Assembly: GCA_030248215.1 (NCBI GenBank) | Contig: JASANG010002942.1 | Location: 18,709-82,708, forward strand | Reading direction: 5' to 3' | Origin: Enoplolaimus lenunculus | Lineage: Eukaryota; Nematoda; Enoplea; Enoplida; Thoracostomopsidae | DNA: 64,000 bases | Shown here: positions 32,109 to 43,800 of the stretch, one piece after another | Position numbering within the stretch: position 1 is the stretch's first letter | How the letters are laid out: each line of letters begins with the position of its first letter | Notes under the pieces: model-generated | What the model saw: only the letters and a program-made list of their open reading frames with translations | Told to the model about the DNA's origin: nothing | The model's database searches: none | Position numbers and translations under genes: made by a program

Positions 32109-32379
32109 CGTTCCGTTGCAAAGTGTTTTTCAAAGCCTACACACAAATACATTTCAGACTATTTTTTGAAAAATACCGGTATATAGCTTTTAAAAATTGC
32201 GTTTCATAAGTTTTACGAGCCCACCTGGCAGAAATTATTGGTCCGCCGCAGTGCATGTTTGACATGTTTGACATTAGCTATACATATGTAGGCCCATGTA
32301 TTGAACAGGGTCGGATCGTTTTCCGGCGATGCGTAATAGAGACAGTTTAAGCTTTGGACTAACTTTTTTTCCTTAGACT

Positions 32380-32455
32380 TAGGCTTTGGCTTAGGCTTAG
32401 GAATAGACTCATCGGTGCGCTTAGGCTTAGGCTTAGGCTTAGGAATACGCTTATA
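32380..32455 (+). repeat. Interstitial TTAGGC-type run
   Basis: TTAGGCTTAGGCTTAGG with GGCTTTGGC variants, in the opposite orientation to the CCTAAG runs at 31-32 kb. A CGGATCGTTTTCCGGCGATG block just before it recurs near 51520 and 55475. Confidence 0.7.
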
Positions 32456-32496
32456 CTACTGTTCCGGCCCTGTTCTATACATTGGCCCATATGTAT

Positions 32497-32613
32497 ATGC
32501 CAACAATTAGCGAGGCTGCATGGTTAAGTTTGATTCGAAGGGATCAAGCGAGAGTTCTTGTTGTTCAACGAGGCCTCCGTGCCTTCGCAGAAGCTCTATT
32601 CAAGGGAAAATAA
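32497..32613 (+). CDS. Small open frame, 38 aa, uncertain
   Basis: ATG to TAA, reading MPTISEAAWLSLIRRDQ then ARVLVVQRGLRAFAEALF, with coding-like composition (Arg/Ala/Leu, mixed codons) unlike the surrounding repeats. No known domain. It might be an exon of an unseen gene or chance. Confidence 0.25.
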   Translation: MPTISEAAWLSLIRRDQARVLVVQRGLRAFAEALFKGK

Positions 32614-32639
32614 CCCAGTAAATAATTTAAACCGTGCAT

Positions 32640-32960
32640 AAATTGCGTAATCTTACAGAATCGACGTTATAAACTCTTTTATGTTAGTCTGAAGGTTTCA
32701 GAGTGCACACAGTTTTAGGAAAGTTAAAGTTATTACGAGTATGGCCAATTTATTTATTGAGTCACTCGGAGTGAGAATTCCTGATTGGCGAGGTCCTAGA
32801 TTCGACGTTTTATGCTCTTTTAAGTAGGCTAGAAGCTTCGGAGTGCAGACAGTTTTTAACTCGGAGTGGGGCCCCCTGTCGAAGGGGCGAGGTCCTCTAT
32901 GCGAGAGAGGTTTCTCGCCTCGACTCTGGTTACGTATGTGTTAGTTTAATGTGTTTGTTT
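32640..32960. repeat. Local imperfect duplication upstream of the 33.1-kb gene
   Basis: GAATCGACGTTATAAACTCTTTTA and GATTCGACGTTTTATGCTCTTTTA mark the starts of two ~150-base copies. Each continues with a GGAGTGCA-ACAGTTTT block, an ACTCGGAGTG block and GGCGAGGTCCT. It could be part of a promoter region or an old repeat. Confidence 0.5.
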
Positions 32961-33146
32961 TGGAAATATTAGAAATATTAACCATACTTTGCATTTGCGT
33001 ACGTTGGAATTTAGAAGTTACTTAGTCTTGAAAATTAGAGTCAGGTTCTTGAATTTGAAAGTGTAGATATTCTATTGAAATAAAAAATATTGAAAATTGG
33101 ACCGGCATAAAACCTTTCAAAGACGTAAAATATTTAATACGGCGAG

Positions 33147-36100
33147 ATGAATCTGTCAAGTATTTTGACAGTGATGGTTATGACACTTTGGCTGTTGCTG
33201 CCAGTGTATGGAGATGGAGGTACGTGATATATTTTAGAGCACAGGAAAACATTAATTAGTGACTATATATTGTCATATACGTTTTTTACTCGTGCTAAAA
33301 TTAAAACTTTCCGTTTTTGTGCAATTTCTCCAAAATGCTTAAGCTCACCCTCCATTTTTGATAGAATTTCATAAGGTAAACGTGTCTCAGGCCGTTCTGC
33401 TGTTCAGGCCACAATACCAGAGAGTTCAAATTTTACCGTGCAGTATCATACGTGAATTACTTAAGTACTATACCGTATGGTGACGGACAGTGACGCGCGC
33501 CACCGTACCATTACAGACGACGCCGGACGATTACAGACGGCGCCAGACGATTACATACGGCGCCTGGTGATTACGTACGGCGCTGGAACATTACGGACGG
33601 CTCGGAACGATTACGTACGGCGCCGCGCGACATGATATCGTCACCCTAACGCATGCCCAAGGCCGCTATTTATGCACAAACGTACGTTACGTATACGCAC
33701 GTAAGCATAATTAAATTGAATGCGATATTGTGTGCTGATAAAACTTGACTTTTTGTTTTTAGATCGATTTGAATTGCGGTTGTCCTCAACGGATCAGTCA
33801 ATTGCTCTGCGTTTTAATTTTGAGTTAAATAATATGTAAGTTAAAGTTCGCTTGCTAATGTACGCATATACATGTACGTACTTCCCATTCGAATTCGCAC
33901 TATGCGGTCCACTACAATGTAGGTCCTATCTATGTGGATTGCGATAGCATTCCGGTTATAACTTCGCTTGCAAATTGGCAAAATATTATAAAACAATATG
34001 TTGATCTGGCGCATTTCTGTTCAGATTATTTTTTGATTCCGGTATAATTCTGTTCCGTTTTGCAGCCTTCCAATACGTATGTACGCAGGAACGTATATAC
34101 TTTAAAATGGCAGACAATAATGAGTCTCTGTCTTGGCAGTTTTGCAGCAGGGTGCAACTGGATACCAAAAAGTGACAAAGCCGGAGTCGGATAATCTAGT
34201 ACCCGGCCGGAGCCGGAGCCAGATAATGAATGCAAACATAATACTAGATTGCGTTCAGTTAACACTTTAACAACGGCTCCTATACTCTATGTTTTTGTAG
34301 TGTTGGGTTCAGTTTCAAATTCGCTTGGCTCATGTTCCGTTTAATGGAATCCAAGGGTTGTGAGTCAGAGTCTCAGTCTCAGCAAGTCTCGGTATTTGGC
34401 AAGGCTCGGTTTCTTGAGTCTCGGTGATTTGGAACCGACTCTAGAGCCTTAGGAATAATAGAAATGTGCTGCGGGTTTTCCAGCGTTATTGTTACCCGTC
34501 ACCATGCAAAAATCTACATTACGTGTGTTACAGAAAAAATATGTAAATTCAGTCAGTCTGGGTATAAATTTTTTGAAGTTTTTTAAAAATAATATCCGGC
34601 AAATAAAAATACCGGAGCCGGATGGCGATTTTTGCCGGAGCCGGATGGCGATTTTTTGCCGGAGCCGGAACCGAATACCCGGCTGCAACACCCAGGGTAC
34701 CAAAAGCAGTCATCTCTTACCGATAAAATTTGACTTCTCACGAAAACAACTACGTACGCGATTCCGGAAAATTGTTGAGAAAGGGTGCAACCGGATATTA
34801 AGTTCTCGGACAGCCGAATCGGAGTTGAATAGCGAATTTTTTACTATACACAGATGTCGGTCTTTTGTCAGATATATATTAACTGGAATCGAATATCCGG
34901 TCGCCCTTCGTGAAGCACTTACGTACGTACGTAGATCTGCTGTTTAAATGAGCTTTGAATTGCATGTCTAGAGACAGTGGTAACATTTTGTTGGAATTGA
35001 ACGTATTGCCAAATATGCTGCTAATTTTGTTTCTAGTAGTACATATTAATTTGCGATATGACAAATTTAACTACTAACAGCGGCTGTATATTGCTTTTTA
35101 CCGCTAAACGTGACCAGAAAGTCACTTTTACGGAGTCATTTTTTCACTTGTCAGTTGGCTTTGATATTTTCTGCAGTATATTTGTAACACTTTTAGGAGC
35201 GATTCATTTTCACGCGATTCGGATGAGTCATCAGTATTGCCTGCTTCGCCGTTGGATTCCAGTCTTGATCGGACTACGTCAGACCGTTTAATGTCTACAG
35301 ATACATCCTCGAGTTTCTCACGGTCAAGGAACAGGTAATTAATTTGTTACATAATTTTTAACGCTGCTTGCAGAATGTATTATTAATTGGTGTGTAACGT
35401 TCTTACGTTATATCGAGAACAGACCGAACCGAAACGTTAAAAACGCTTGCATCCGGCAATTCAATTCAGATAGTACGGCAAAAAGTTGCCGTTCGAATTA
35501 CGATTCGGTTTGAAAAAGCGGAATCCAAAAATACAAATCTTGAATAAGTCGATCTTTCGGCTTTCATAATGGTTGTTCGAATGAACGTAAGATGCATTTA
35601 TTTTCTACCCACCATGTTGATTACGAAGACCTTCGATAAATTGTGCATTGCAAACATATTACTAAGGTACGTAACTCAATTTAGTGCGTACGTATGTAAC
35701 TGGCTCTGGTTGCAAATTGGTACCAGCTTTCAGTTACATATAGTACGTACGTTTCCTGAAACAATTTATCGACATTTTATTAGAAGTTTGCAAAGTGCAA
35801 GATTTGAATTCGGATTCAGTAAATTTGCCATGGATTCAGGTTCGGTCAACTCGTTAGATTTGGATTTGAATTCGGCAAATTGGCTATGGATTCAGATTCG
35901 GTCAAATCGTGGATTCGGTGACACACTGATTCTAACGATTACTACACTCAGAAGTCATGATGGTAGAGCTGAATTAAGTTCTGAGTCAAATACGTAGATT
36001 TTGCGATTACGTTACGGCGTCTTGTCTTCGCAATTTGAGCCGCGTTTGAATTTTGCCATGCTAGTGTTTCGAAACGCGTTTTCAAAATCAATACTACGCT

Positions 36101-36309
36101 GCGTAAAAGTTTAATTTGTGGACATTTCCAGTTGCGTTTCGCGAAACGTTTATACATACGTACGTTCACGTTTAAAACACTCAATCAGGATTGCACTTAA
36201 TTCTGCGGTTTAACTGCATTTTTGCAGCGCAATTGGAGGTGAGTGCAGCAGAAACTCATCAGATTTGTACCGTCATCGGACAAAACAGCGTGGACCGGAA
36301 ACAGGATAG
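33147..36309 (+). CDS. Novel small secreted Ser/Asp/Arg-rich protein, 121 aa
   Basis: Four exons: 33147-33219, 33763-33835, 35197-35334, 36228-36309. All have consensus GT-AG borders and phases that agree across every join. The total of 366 bases gives 121 residues plus TAG. Residues 1-22 form a typical signal peptide (MNLSSILTVMVMTLWLLLP, then VYG), so export or secretion is expected. Exon 2 encodes a short strand-like region (FELRLSSTDQ, ALRFNFEL). Exons 3-4 are a low-complexity Ser/Asp/Arg tail (SFSRDSDESS, FSRSRN, YRHRTKQRGP). No known family is recognised. Introns 2 and 3 contain hAT-type MITEs. The gene is not visible as one long frame. Confidence 0.6.
33473..33650. repeat. Degenerate minisatellite, GATTACGTACGGCGCC type
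   Basis: About seven diverged copies of a ~21-24-base unit (GATTACAGACGGCGCC, GATTACGTACGGCGCT and similar), bracketed by GGTGACGG and TCACCCTAAC. It resembles the GC-rich core of the element at 23508-23821. It lies in intron 1 of the secreted-protein gene. Confidence 0.65.
34148..34695 (+). mobile_element. hAT-type MITE (GCCGGAGCCGGATA family)
   Basis: It starts CAGGGTGCAACTGGATACC, carries CCGGCCGGAGCCGGAGCC, and ends near GCCGGAGCCGGAACCG and CCGGCTGCAACACCC. It is a shorter relative of 25451-26532, located in intron 2 of the secreted-protein gene. A ~110-base remnant follows at 34785-34905 (GGGTGCAACCGGATATTAAG to AATATCCGGTCGCCC). Confidence 0.7.
35395..35928 (+). mobile_element. Probable MITE (GGATTCGG type)
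   Basis: The 3' part has GGATTCAGGTTCGGTC, GATTCAGATTCGGTC and ends GGTGACACACTG, like the element ending at 12952. The left end near GACCGAACCGAAACG is approximate. Intronic. Confidence 0.4.
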
Positions 36310-36410
36310 AAATTTAGGCATCGCAGATTAATTAGTGCTTCTTTCCTTTTTCTCGGCCAACTGCTCCTCCACACTAATGCGCCGTTCACAATAATTTTGT
36401 CAACGGGCCT

Positions 36411-36462
36411 CGTGATAGCCTTGGGCTATAAGCGAAATCGCTTATAGCTCAGGGCTATCACG
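36411..36462. repeat. Near-perfect 52-bp palindrome
   Basis: CGTGATAGCC...GCTATAAGCGA faces TCGCTTATAGC...GGCTATCACG with almost no loop. A second hairpin using the same GTGATAGC/GCTATCAC arms lies at 36486-36508. A TGCGCCGTTCACAATA terminus (the type of element 40813) starts at 36378. Confidence 0.8.
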
Positions 36463-36747
36463 TGTCAGCCCCGTCCTCGAAACTCGTGATAGCCCTGAGC
36501 TATCACAAACCTCCTCGAATTTAACCACACACACCACATACACAAACACAATGCAAACGCGCACAACGCAAATTAACACACAAGCAACACACAAACCTAT
36601 CAAGTTACATATTGTAAAATTTTCAAATATTCGTTTTAGCCCTGAGCTAGGGCAACTTTTGTGGCACCGTTCGATTTTCAAAATTTTGAGGAAGATGGAA
36701 AATTTTATGGTATGAAAGATATAGGCCATTTATAAGTCTACCCCACC

Positions 36748-37080
36748 ACAGCATAAAATTTTACTGCTAGGTCAGTTGGCCGGTCAGCTAGTTTTACTGC
36801 TAAAGATATGAAATATATAATAAAATTTTACTGCTAGGTCAATTGGCCGGTCAGCTAGTTTTACTGCTAAAGATATGAAATATATAATAAAATTTTGCTG
36901 CTAGGTCAGTTGGCCGGTCAGCTAGTTTTACTGCTAGAGATTTGAAATATATAAAATTTTACTGCTAGGTCAGTTGGCCGGTCAGCTAGTTTTACTGCTA
37001 AAGATATGAAATATATGTCAGTTTTACTGCTAAGATGTGAAAGAGATGGGGCCATTTCATGGGTCAGTTGGTCGGTCAGC
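36748..37080. repeat. ~68-bp tandem repeat, 4-5 copies
   Basis: The unit contains ATTTTACTGCTAGGTCAG, TGGCCGGTCAGCTAG and AAAGATATGAAATATAT. The first four copies are nearly identical and the fifth is degraded. Confidence 0.9.
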
Positions 37081-37439
37081 TTTTTTTGTCGTCGCGTATA
37101 TATATTTTAAGTCTAACTACAGCATAAAGTTTTTACTGCTAAGATATAAAAGAGAGGGAGCCAATGTTGGTTTTAGGGACGTAAAGCGTATATAAAAGCG
37201 TAAAACCGTAAGCGATACAAAAATGGGTTCGTACGCCGAAGCCTAAGCCTAAGCAAACAATATAATCTAGAACGTACGCCGAAGCATAAGCCTAAGTAAA
37301 AAATATAATCTAGAATAAACCTAATCTTTAACCTTAAAGCTGGACGCCCCGTATGGGCAAGAGGGCCCTTAAGTCTTATGAATACGCTAAATCTACTCAA
37401 CTTGTTAATAAATCATGGGCCAGAGGGCCCTAGATTCGA

Positions 37440-38880
37440 GTTTTTTGCTTAGGCTTTATAGGCTTTAGCAACACGTTTTTGCAACGCTTTTAGGCCTAGG
37501 CTTAGGCGTAAGAATACGCTAATGTACTGTTTTATACGCCCCTAACATTAACCGTTACGATAGAGATATAAGGATACATATAGAAACCAAAGATAAAATA
37601 CGAAAGAGAACGATAGGTAAAAAATGTATTATATACCTACCTGCATGTAAAAAATGGATAGCGTGTCACGACAATTCGTTGACCGACTTTTTCTAAATGT
37701 CATCATGCTAGGCTTAGGCATAGGACTATGCAGATTGAGGACGCTGTTGGATGACAAGTTGTCGGGTGACAAATTGTCGTAGCTTAAGCTAAACTTAATG
37801 AACTCGTAGATGCACATAATTCCTGGGCTGTATATAGGTATATACTTTTTACTTAAACTGAAGATAAGTTTTACTTAAACTCGTGTTTTAATCTTAAAAA
37901 CATGTTTGTTTAAGTAAACCTTAAAATTCTTGTTTAGTTAGTCCGTTCAGCCATTTAAGTTTTACCTAAACTAAATATTCACGTTTAGTTAAGCTTTAAT
38001 TTAAGTTTAAGTTTTTAGAGAGTAGGCATAAAGTAGGTTCACATGAGTATATATACACCTAAGAGCATACAACATTTTTTCAGTGTTTTTATGGTGGAAA
38101 GCAGTTTTTTAGATTCTTTATATATATACCAGGGTGCAACCGGAATTGCAATTTACCGGAACCGGAACCGGAATTTGAAAATTTTACCGGAACCGGAACC
38201 GGAAAGTGAAAAGTGCATTTCACCAAAAATTTCATTTTAATCTTATTTTTTGCTCTATTATTTGTGAAATAACCTTAGTCGAACACAGGTATTTATTTTA
38301 TTTGTTGTATTTTAGATTTTCATGATCGACTGAAGTGAAATCCACCATCAATGGCTTATATTCGGAGTACAAGTGGCTTTCAAAAGAGATTCTTAAAAAT
38401 TAGCAAAGTTAAGAAAACGGCCAAATTATAATACCGGAATTTTTAAATCCGGTAAAAATTTACCGGAACCGGAAGGTGAAAAAATGCCGGAACCGGAACC
38501 GGAATTCCGGTTGCACCCTGATACATATATATTTATATATATATTAAAAAGTTTATTAAAACACGGTCGACATTGGGTCGGTTTGGCATCACGACAATTC
38601 ATCGCCCGACAACTGGTCGACCGACTCCTAAATCCGAAACATCGTCTCGACGTTTCGTTTTACCCGATTGTAGCCATACTATAGGGATGCTACAGTAGAT
38701 GAAGCATATATTCCTAAGCCTAAGCGTTGCAAAAGCGTATATATTCCTAAAGCCTACGCCTAAGCTTAAGCCTAAAGCATAAAATGTAGTCTAAAATGTA
38801 TTTGCCTACTCTTTTACGGACCCACCAGAAACCGGGACGGCCCTAAAACAAGGTCCCTGATTGTCAAGCCAGCCAAACAT
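37440..38880. repeat. Segmental duplication block S, copy 1
   Basis: Matches 39346-40809 almost base for base, including the embedded hAT MITE and its flanks. Partial copies lie at 53216-53590 and 56690-56990. Landmarks are TAGGCTTAGGC runs, GCTTAAGCTAAACTTAATG and GCCATTTAAGTTTTACCTAAA. The block ends at CCAGCCAAACATAAACGG, the empty form of the site filled by the element at 40813. Confidence 0.85.
38130..38520 (+). mobile_element. hAT-type MITE within block S copy 1
   Basis: CAGGGTGCAACCGGAATTGC to AATTCCGGTTGCACCCTG, 391 bases. The flanking octamers ATATATAC and ATACATAT match at 6 of 8. It shares insertion site and flanks with 40068-40452, so it predates the duplication of the block. Confidence 0.9.
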
Positions 38881-39345
38881 AAACGGCCAATATATATTAC
38901 TTTTTGGGACGTAACAGTAGATGGCGTATTCTTGAGCCTAATCGTTGCAAAAATGTGTTACTAAGCCTAAGATTAAAAGAAACATGTAATATCTAGAATC
39001 TAAACCTACTCGTTTTTATATGGACCCACCAGAAACCTAGACGCCGCTTGAAGTAACATGGGATCCATAAAACAATGAAATTTACAACACAAATTTCTTT
39101 AAAATTGACCAAATTTAGTCGCTGTCTATGTTAAAAATAAGTCGTCTTTATTCCGTAGGCCACATCCAGTAGATTTGGATTCGGACTTTCCCTCGCATAA
39201 CACACAGATAAATAAACGGAGTTATAACGAGTTCACACAGTTGTCGTGATATCTGAGACATTGTCTTCAGTAAACCGCCATACGTTGGAGCACTTTTGAA
39301 CAAAGCGAACATCTTGGGGTAGCTCGATTCTATATATATAGTTTT
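38881..39345. repeat. Duplication block T, copy 1
   Basis: Begins AAACGGCCAATATATATTAC and carries GACGTAACAGTAGATGGCG and GAAACCTAGACGCCGCTTG. Related copies follow the TIR elements at 44904-45190 and 52737-53215. Confidence 0.8.
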
Positions 39346-40809
39346 TTGCTTAGGCTTATAGGCTTAGGAACATATTTTTGCAACGCTTTTAGGTCTAGGC
39401 TTAGGCTTAAGAATACGCTAATCTACTCAAAGCTCAGGCCTAGGCCTAGGCTAAAGAAAGCGCTAATCTACTGTTTTATACGCACCTAACATTGGCCGCA
39501 ACGATAGAGATATAAGGATACATACAGAAATGAAAGATAAAATATGAAAGAGAACGATAGGTAAAATATGTATATATACCTGCATGTAAAAAACGGATAC
39601 CGTGTCACGACAATTCGTTGACCGACTCCCTCTAAATTTCATCATGCTAGGCTTAGTCATAGGACTATGCAGTTTGAGGACGCTGTTTGATGACAAGTTG
39701 TCGGGTGACGAATTGTCGTAGCTTAAGCTAAACTTAATGAACTCGTAGATGCACATAATTCCTGGGCTGTATATATACCTACTTGTTACTTAAACTGAAG
39801 AGAAGTTTTAGTTAAACTCGTGTTTTAATCTTAAAAACGTGTTAGTTTAAGTAAACCTTAAAATTCTAGTTTAGTTAGTCCGTTCAGCCATTTAAGTTTT
39901 ACCTAAACTAAATATTCAAGTTTAGTTAAGCTTTAATTTAAGTTTAAGTTTTTAGAGAGTAGGCATAAAGTAGGTTCACATGAGTATATATATACACCAA
40001 AGAGCATACAACATTTTTTCAGTGTTTTTATAGGGAAAGCAGTTTTTTAGATTCTTTATATATATACCAGGGTGCAACCGGAATTGCAATTTACCGGAAC
40101 CGGAACCGGAATTTGAAAATTTTACCGGAACCGGAAAGTGAAAAATGCATTTCACCAAAAATTTCATTTTAATCTTATTTTTTGTTCTATTATGTGTGAA
40201 ATAACCTTAGTCGAACACAGGTATTTATTTTATTTGTTGTATTTTAGATTTTCATGATCGACTGAAGTGAAATCCACCATCAATGGCTTATATTCGGAGT
40301 ACAAGTGGCTTTCAAAACAGATTCTTAAAAATTAGCAAAGTTAAGAAAACGGCCAAATTATAATACCGGAATTTTTAAATCCGGTAAAAATTTACCGGAA
40401 CCGGAAGGTGAAAAAATGCCGGAACCGGAACCGGAATTCCGGTTGCACCCTGATACATATATATTTATATATATTAAAAAGTTTATTAAAACACGGTCGA
40501 CATTGGGTCGGTTTGGTATCACGACAATTCATCGCCCGACAACTAGTCGACCGACTCCTAAATCCGAAACATCGTCTCGACGTTTCGTTTTACCCGATTG
40601 TAGCCATACTATAGGGCTGCTACAGTAGATGAAGCACATATTCCTAAGCCTAAGCGTTGCAAAAGCGTATATATTCCTAAAGCCTACGCCTAAGCTTAAG
40701 CCTAAAGCATAAAATGTAGTCTAAAATGTATTTGCCAACTCTTTTACAGACCCACCAGAAACCGGGACGGCCCTAAAACATGGTCCCTGATTGTCAAGCC
40801 AGCCAAACA
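39346..40809. repeat. Duplication block S, copy 2
   Basis: The second nearly identical copy of block S, about 1.9 kb downstream of the first, ending at the left target duplication of the element at 40813. Confidence 0.85.
40068..40452 (+). mobile_element. hAT-type MITE within block S copy 2
   Basis: 385 bases with the same ends and flanking sequence as 38130-38520. The two differ by a few substitutions and a 6-base length change. Confidence 0.9.
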
Positions 40810-40812
40810 TAA

Positions 40813-43800
40813 TGCGCCGTTCACAATATAAAATTTACCCTTGCCACAAAAAGTGTCATAAGGTAGGGTTAACGCGTGACAAAGTGACAAGTTTAGTTAA
40901 GAGGGCGAGGGGTTAAAATTTTTTGAAGAACGTTTTCCTGACTTAGAATTTCTCTGGGGGGCTAGGGGTTCTTAAATTCAAGAGGGAGAGTTATTAAGTT
41001 ACTTTTAGGACGTAAAAGTAGATTACGCGCATTGCTAAGTCTAAGCCTAAGCCTAAGCCTAAGCGTTGCGAAACGGTGTGCCTCAGCCTAAAGCCTATAC
41101 CTAGCCTAAGTAAAACATTGTATATAATCTAGAATCAAATTTTCGCAGGATAAAAACTTTTAATACCAAAAAGAATATAAACGAACAGGTGAATTATACA
41201 AGCTGTTAAACTGTTTGTTATAGAGCGGAGATTGAAGCAGTAAAAGAAGATTAAGCCTAAACCTAAGCCTAAGCCTAAACGTTGCGAAACGGTGTGCCTC
41301 AGCCTAAAGCCTAAACCTAAGCCTAAGCAAAACATTGTATATAAATCTAGAATCAAATTTTCGCACGATGTAAACTTTTAATACCAAAAAGAATATAAAC
41401 GAACAGGTAAAATATACAAGCTGTTAAACTGTTTGTTATAGAGCCTAGATTGAAACGGTAAAAGTAGATTAAGTGTATTCCTAAGCGTAAGCCTAAGCCC
41501 AAGCGTTGCGAAACGGTGTGCCTCAGCCTAAAGCCTATACCTAGCCTAAGTAAAACATTGTATATAATCTAGAATGAAATTTTCGCAGGATGAAAACTTT
41601 TAATACCAAAAAGAATATAAACGAACAGGTGAATTATACAAGCTGTTAAACTGTTTGTTATAGAGCGGAGATTGAAGCAGTAAAAGTAGATTAAGCCTAA
41701 ACCTAAGCCTAAGCTTAAGCGTTGCGAAACGCTGTGCCTCAGCCTAAAGCCTAAACCTAAACCTAAGCCTAAGCAAAACATTGTATATAAATCTAGAATC
41801 AAATTTTCGCACGATGAAAACTTTTAATACCAAAAAGAATATAAACGAACAGGTAAAATATACAAGCTGTTAAACTGTTTGTTATAGAGCCTAGATTGAA
41901 GCAGTAAAAGTAGATTAAGCGTATTCCTAAGCCTAAGCCTAAGCCTAAGCCTAAGCGTTGCGAACCGGTGTGCCTCAGCCTAAAGCCTATACCTAGCCTA
42001 AGTAAAACATTGTATATAATCTAGAATCAAATTTTCGCAGCATGAAAACTTTTAATACCAAAAAAATATAAACGAACAGGTGAATTATACAAGCTGTTAA
42101 ATTGTTTGTCATAGAGCGGAGATTGAAGCAGTAAAAGTAGATTAAGCCTAAACCTAAGCCTAAGCGTTGCGAAACGGTGTGCCTCAGCCTAAAGCCTATA
42201 CTTAGCCTAAGCAAAACGTTGTATATAATCTAGAATCGAATTTTCGCAGGATGAAAACTTTTAATACCAAAAAGAATATAAACGAACAGGTAAAATATAC
42301 AAGCTGTTAAACTGTTTGTTATAGAGCGGAGATTGAACAGTAAAAGTAGATTAAGCGTATTCCTAAGCCTAAGTGTTGCAAGTGTGCCTAAGCCTAAAGC
42401 CTATGCCTAAGCTTATTAAACCTAAGCAAAAAATTGTAATCTGGAATCTAATTTTCGCATGAAGGAAACTTTCTACCAAAAAAGAATATAAACGAACAGG
42501 TAAAATATACAAGCTGTTAATAAACGGTTTGTTATAGAACGGAGATTGAACCAGTAAAAGTAGATTAAGCGTATATATTCCTAAGCCTAAAGTGTGTCAA
42601 AAAGGTGCGCCTAAGCCTAAAACCTAAGCCTAAACCTAAGCATAAGTGAAAAATTGCAATCTAGAATCTAATTTTCGCATGAAGGAAACTTTTTACCAAA
42701 AAAGAATATAAACGAACAGGTGAAATATACAAGTTGTTAATAAACGGTTTGTTATAGAACGGAGATTGTTTGCCAAAAAAGGATATAAACGAACAGGTGA
42801 AATATACAAGCTGTTAATAAATGGTTTGTTATAGAACGGAGATTGAACCAGTAGACTCACAAGAGCGGCCGGAAACACTAAACATTATTATATATTGCAT
42901 TAAACACATGTACGCAATATTATCTCTACGCAATGACCTGACCGCGGTGACCTGACTTTCGCAGAATCTGTTTAATAAAAGCCACCAACATCGTCGTGCT
43001 GCAACATAATGCGACATATAAACCGATATATAGCGATATGGTTCATTTGAAGGTCGAAATTTGAAAACAAATGTATAGCTGCTTTGCTTTCGCAGTATTA
43101 CGACAATTCGCCGCCGCTTGAAAATAAATTTTTTGGTCTTAATAGCAGAGTAGACTGCTGGCTGCAGGCTTGCTATGAACGATGCGCCATTTAATTTGTT
43201 TAGCAGCAAAGTTTATGAAGTTAATACGGAGCCGGGAAATCTTGATGGTTCCGGCTGAGGTTTTTCTCCTGTTTCACATCGCCCATTTTACCTTTGCTCA
43301 TGTTTTCATGCAATCACTACGAAAAATGCTTGCAAGACAAAGAATTCGCAATGCACACGTTTCAGATTATAAAATAAACGTTAGGATGGACAAACGTATC
43401 AGCTAATAAAACGCTAAGTAAGTGATATTTGAAAATAGCGAAACAAATACTCCTACCGTTAGGTTCAGATAAAGGCTAGAGTTTGAGTAATGCCACCTGC
43501 CCTCAAGTTCATGCAAAGGCTAGAGTTTGGGTGACCGCCATGTATCGGCTAGGTGTTGCATTTTACGTAAGGGTATGTGTGCTCTAAACTCGTCGTAATA
43601 AAACGAAACCGATTTAAAACCTATGAACACTAACACTCGCTGTTCAAAGTGGAAATACGGAAATACACAATTTGGCCAATGTATAGAACAGCACCGTGAC
43701 AGTAGATTCTCTTACGCCTAAGTCTAAAACGTACAAATGAGCTTATGTTTAAATCAAGCAAATGAGCTATGCCTAAGCAAGCCTAAGCCAAAAATTTGTT

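Noticed and set aside
37173-37400. Short Leu/Arg-rich frames through TTAGGC/CCTAAG runs here and at 41-44.6 kb
   Set aside because: Periodic Leu-Gly or Lys-Pro patterns come from the hexamer repeat.
41030-42450. A true telomere end or telomere-derived chromosome break
   Set aside because: Hexamers are short, interrupted and embedded in a 215-bp satellite inside a TIR element, with unique genes on both sides.
42829-43209. 126-codon minus-strand frame also open at 51902-52250
   Set aside because: The two copies differ mostly by amino-acid-changing substitutions, so there is no sign of selection on the protein. It lies inside repeat copies.
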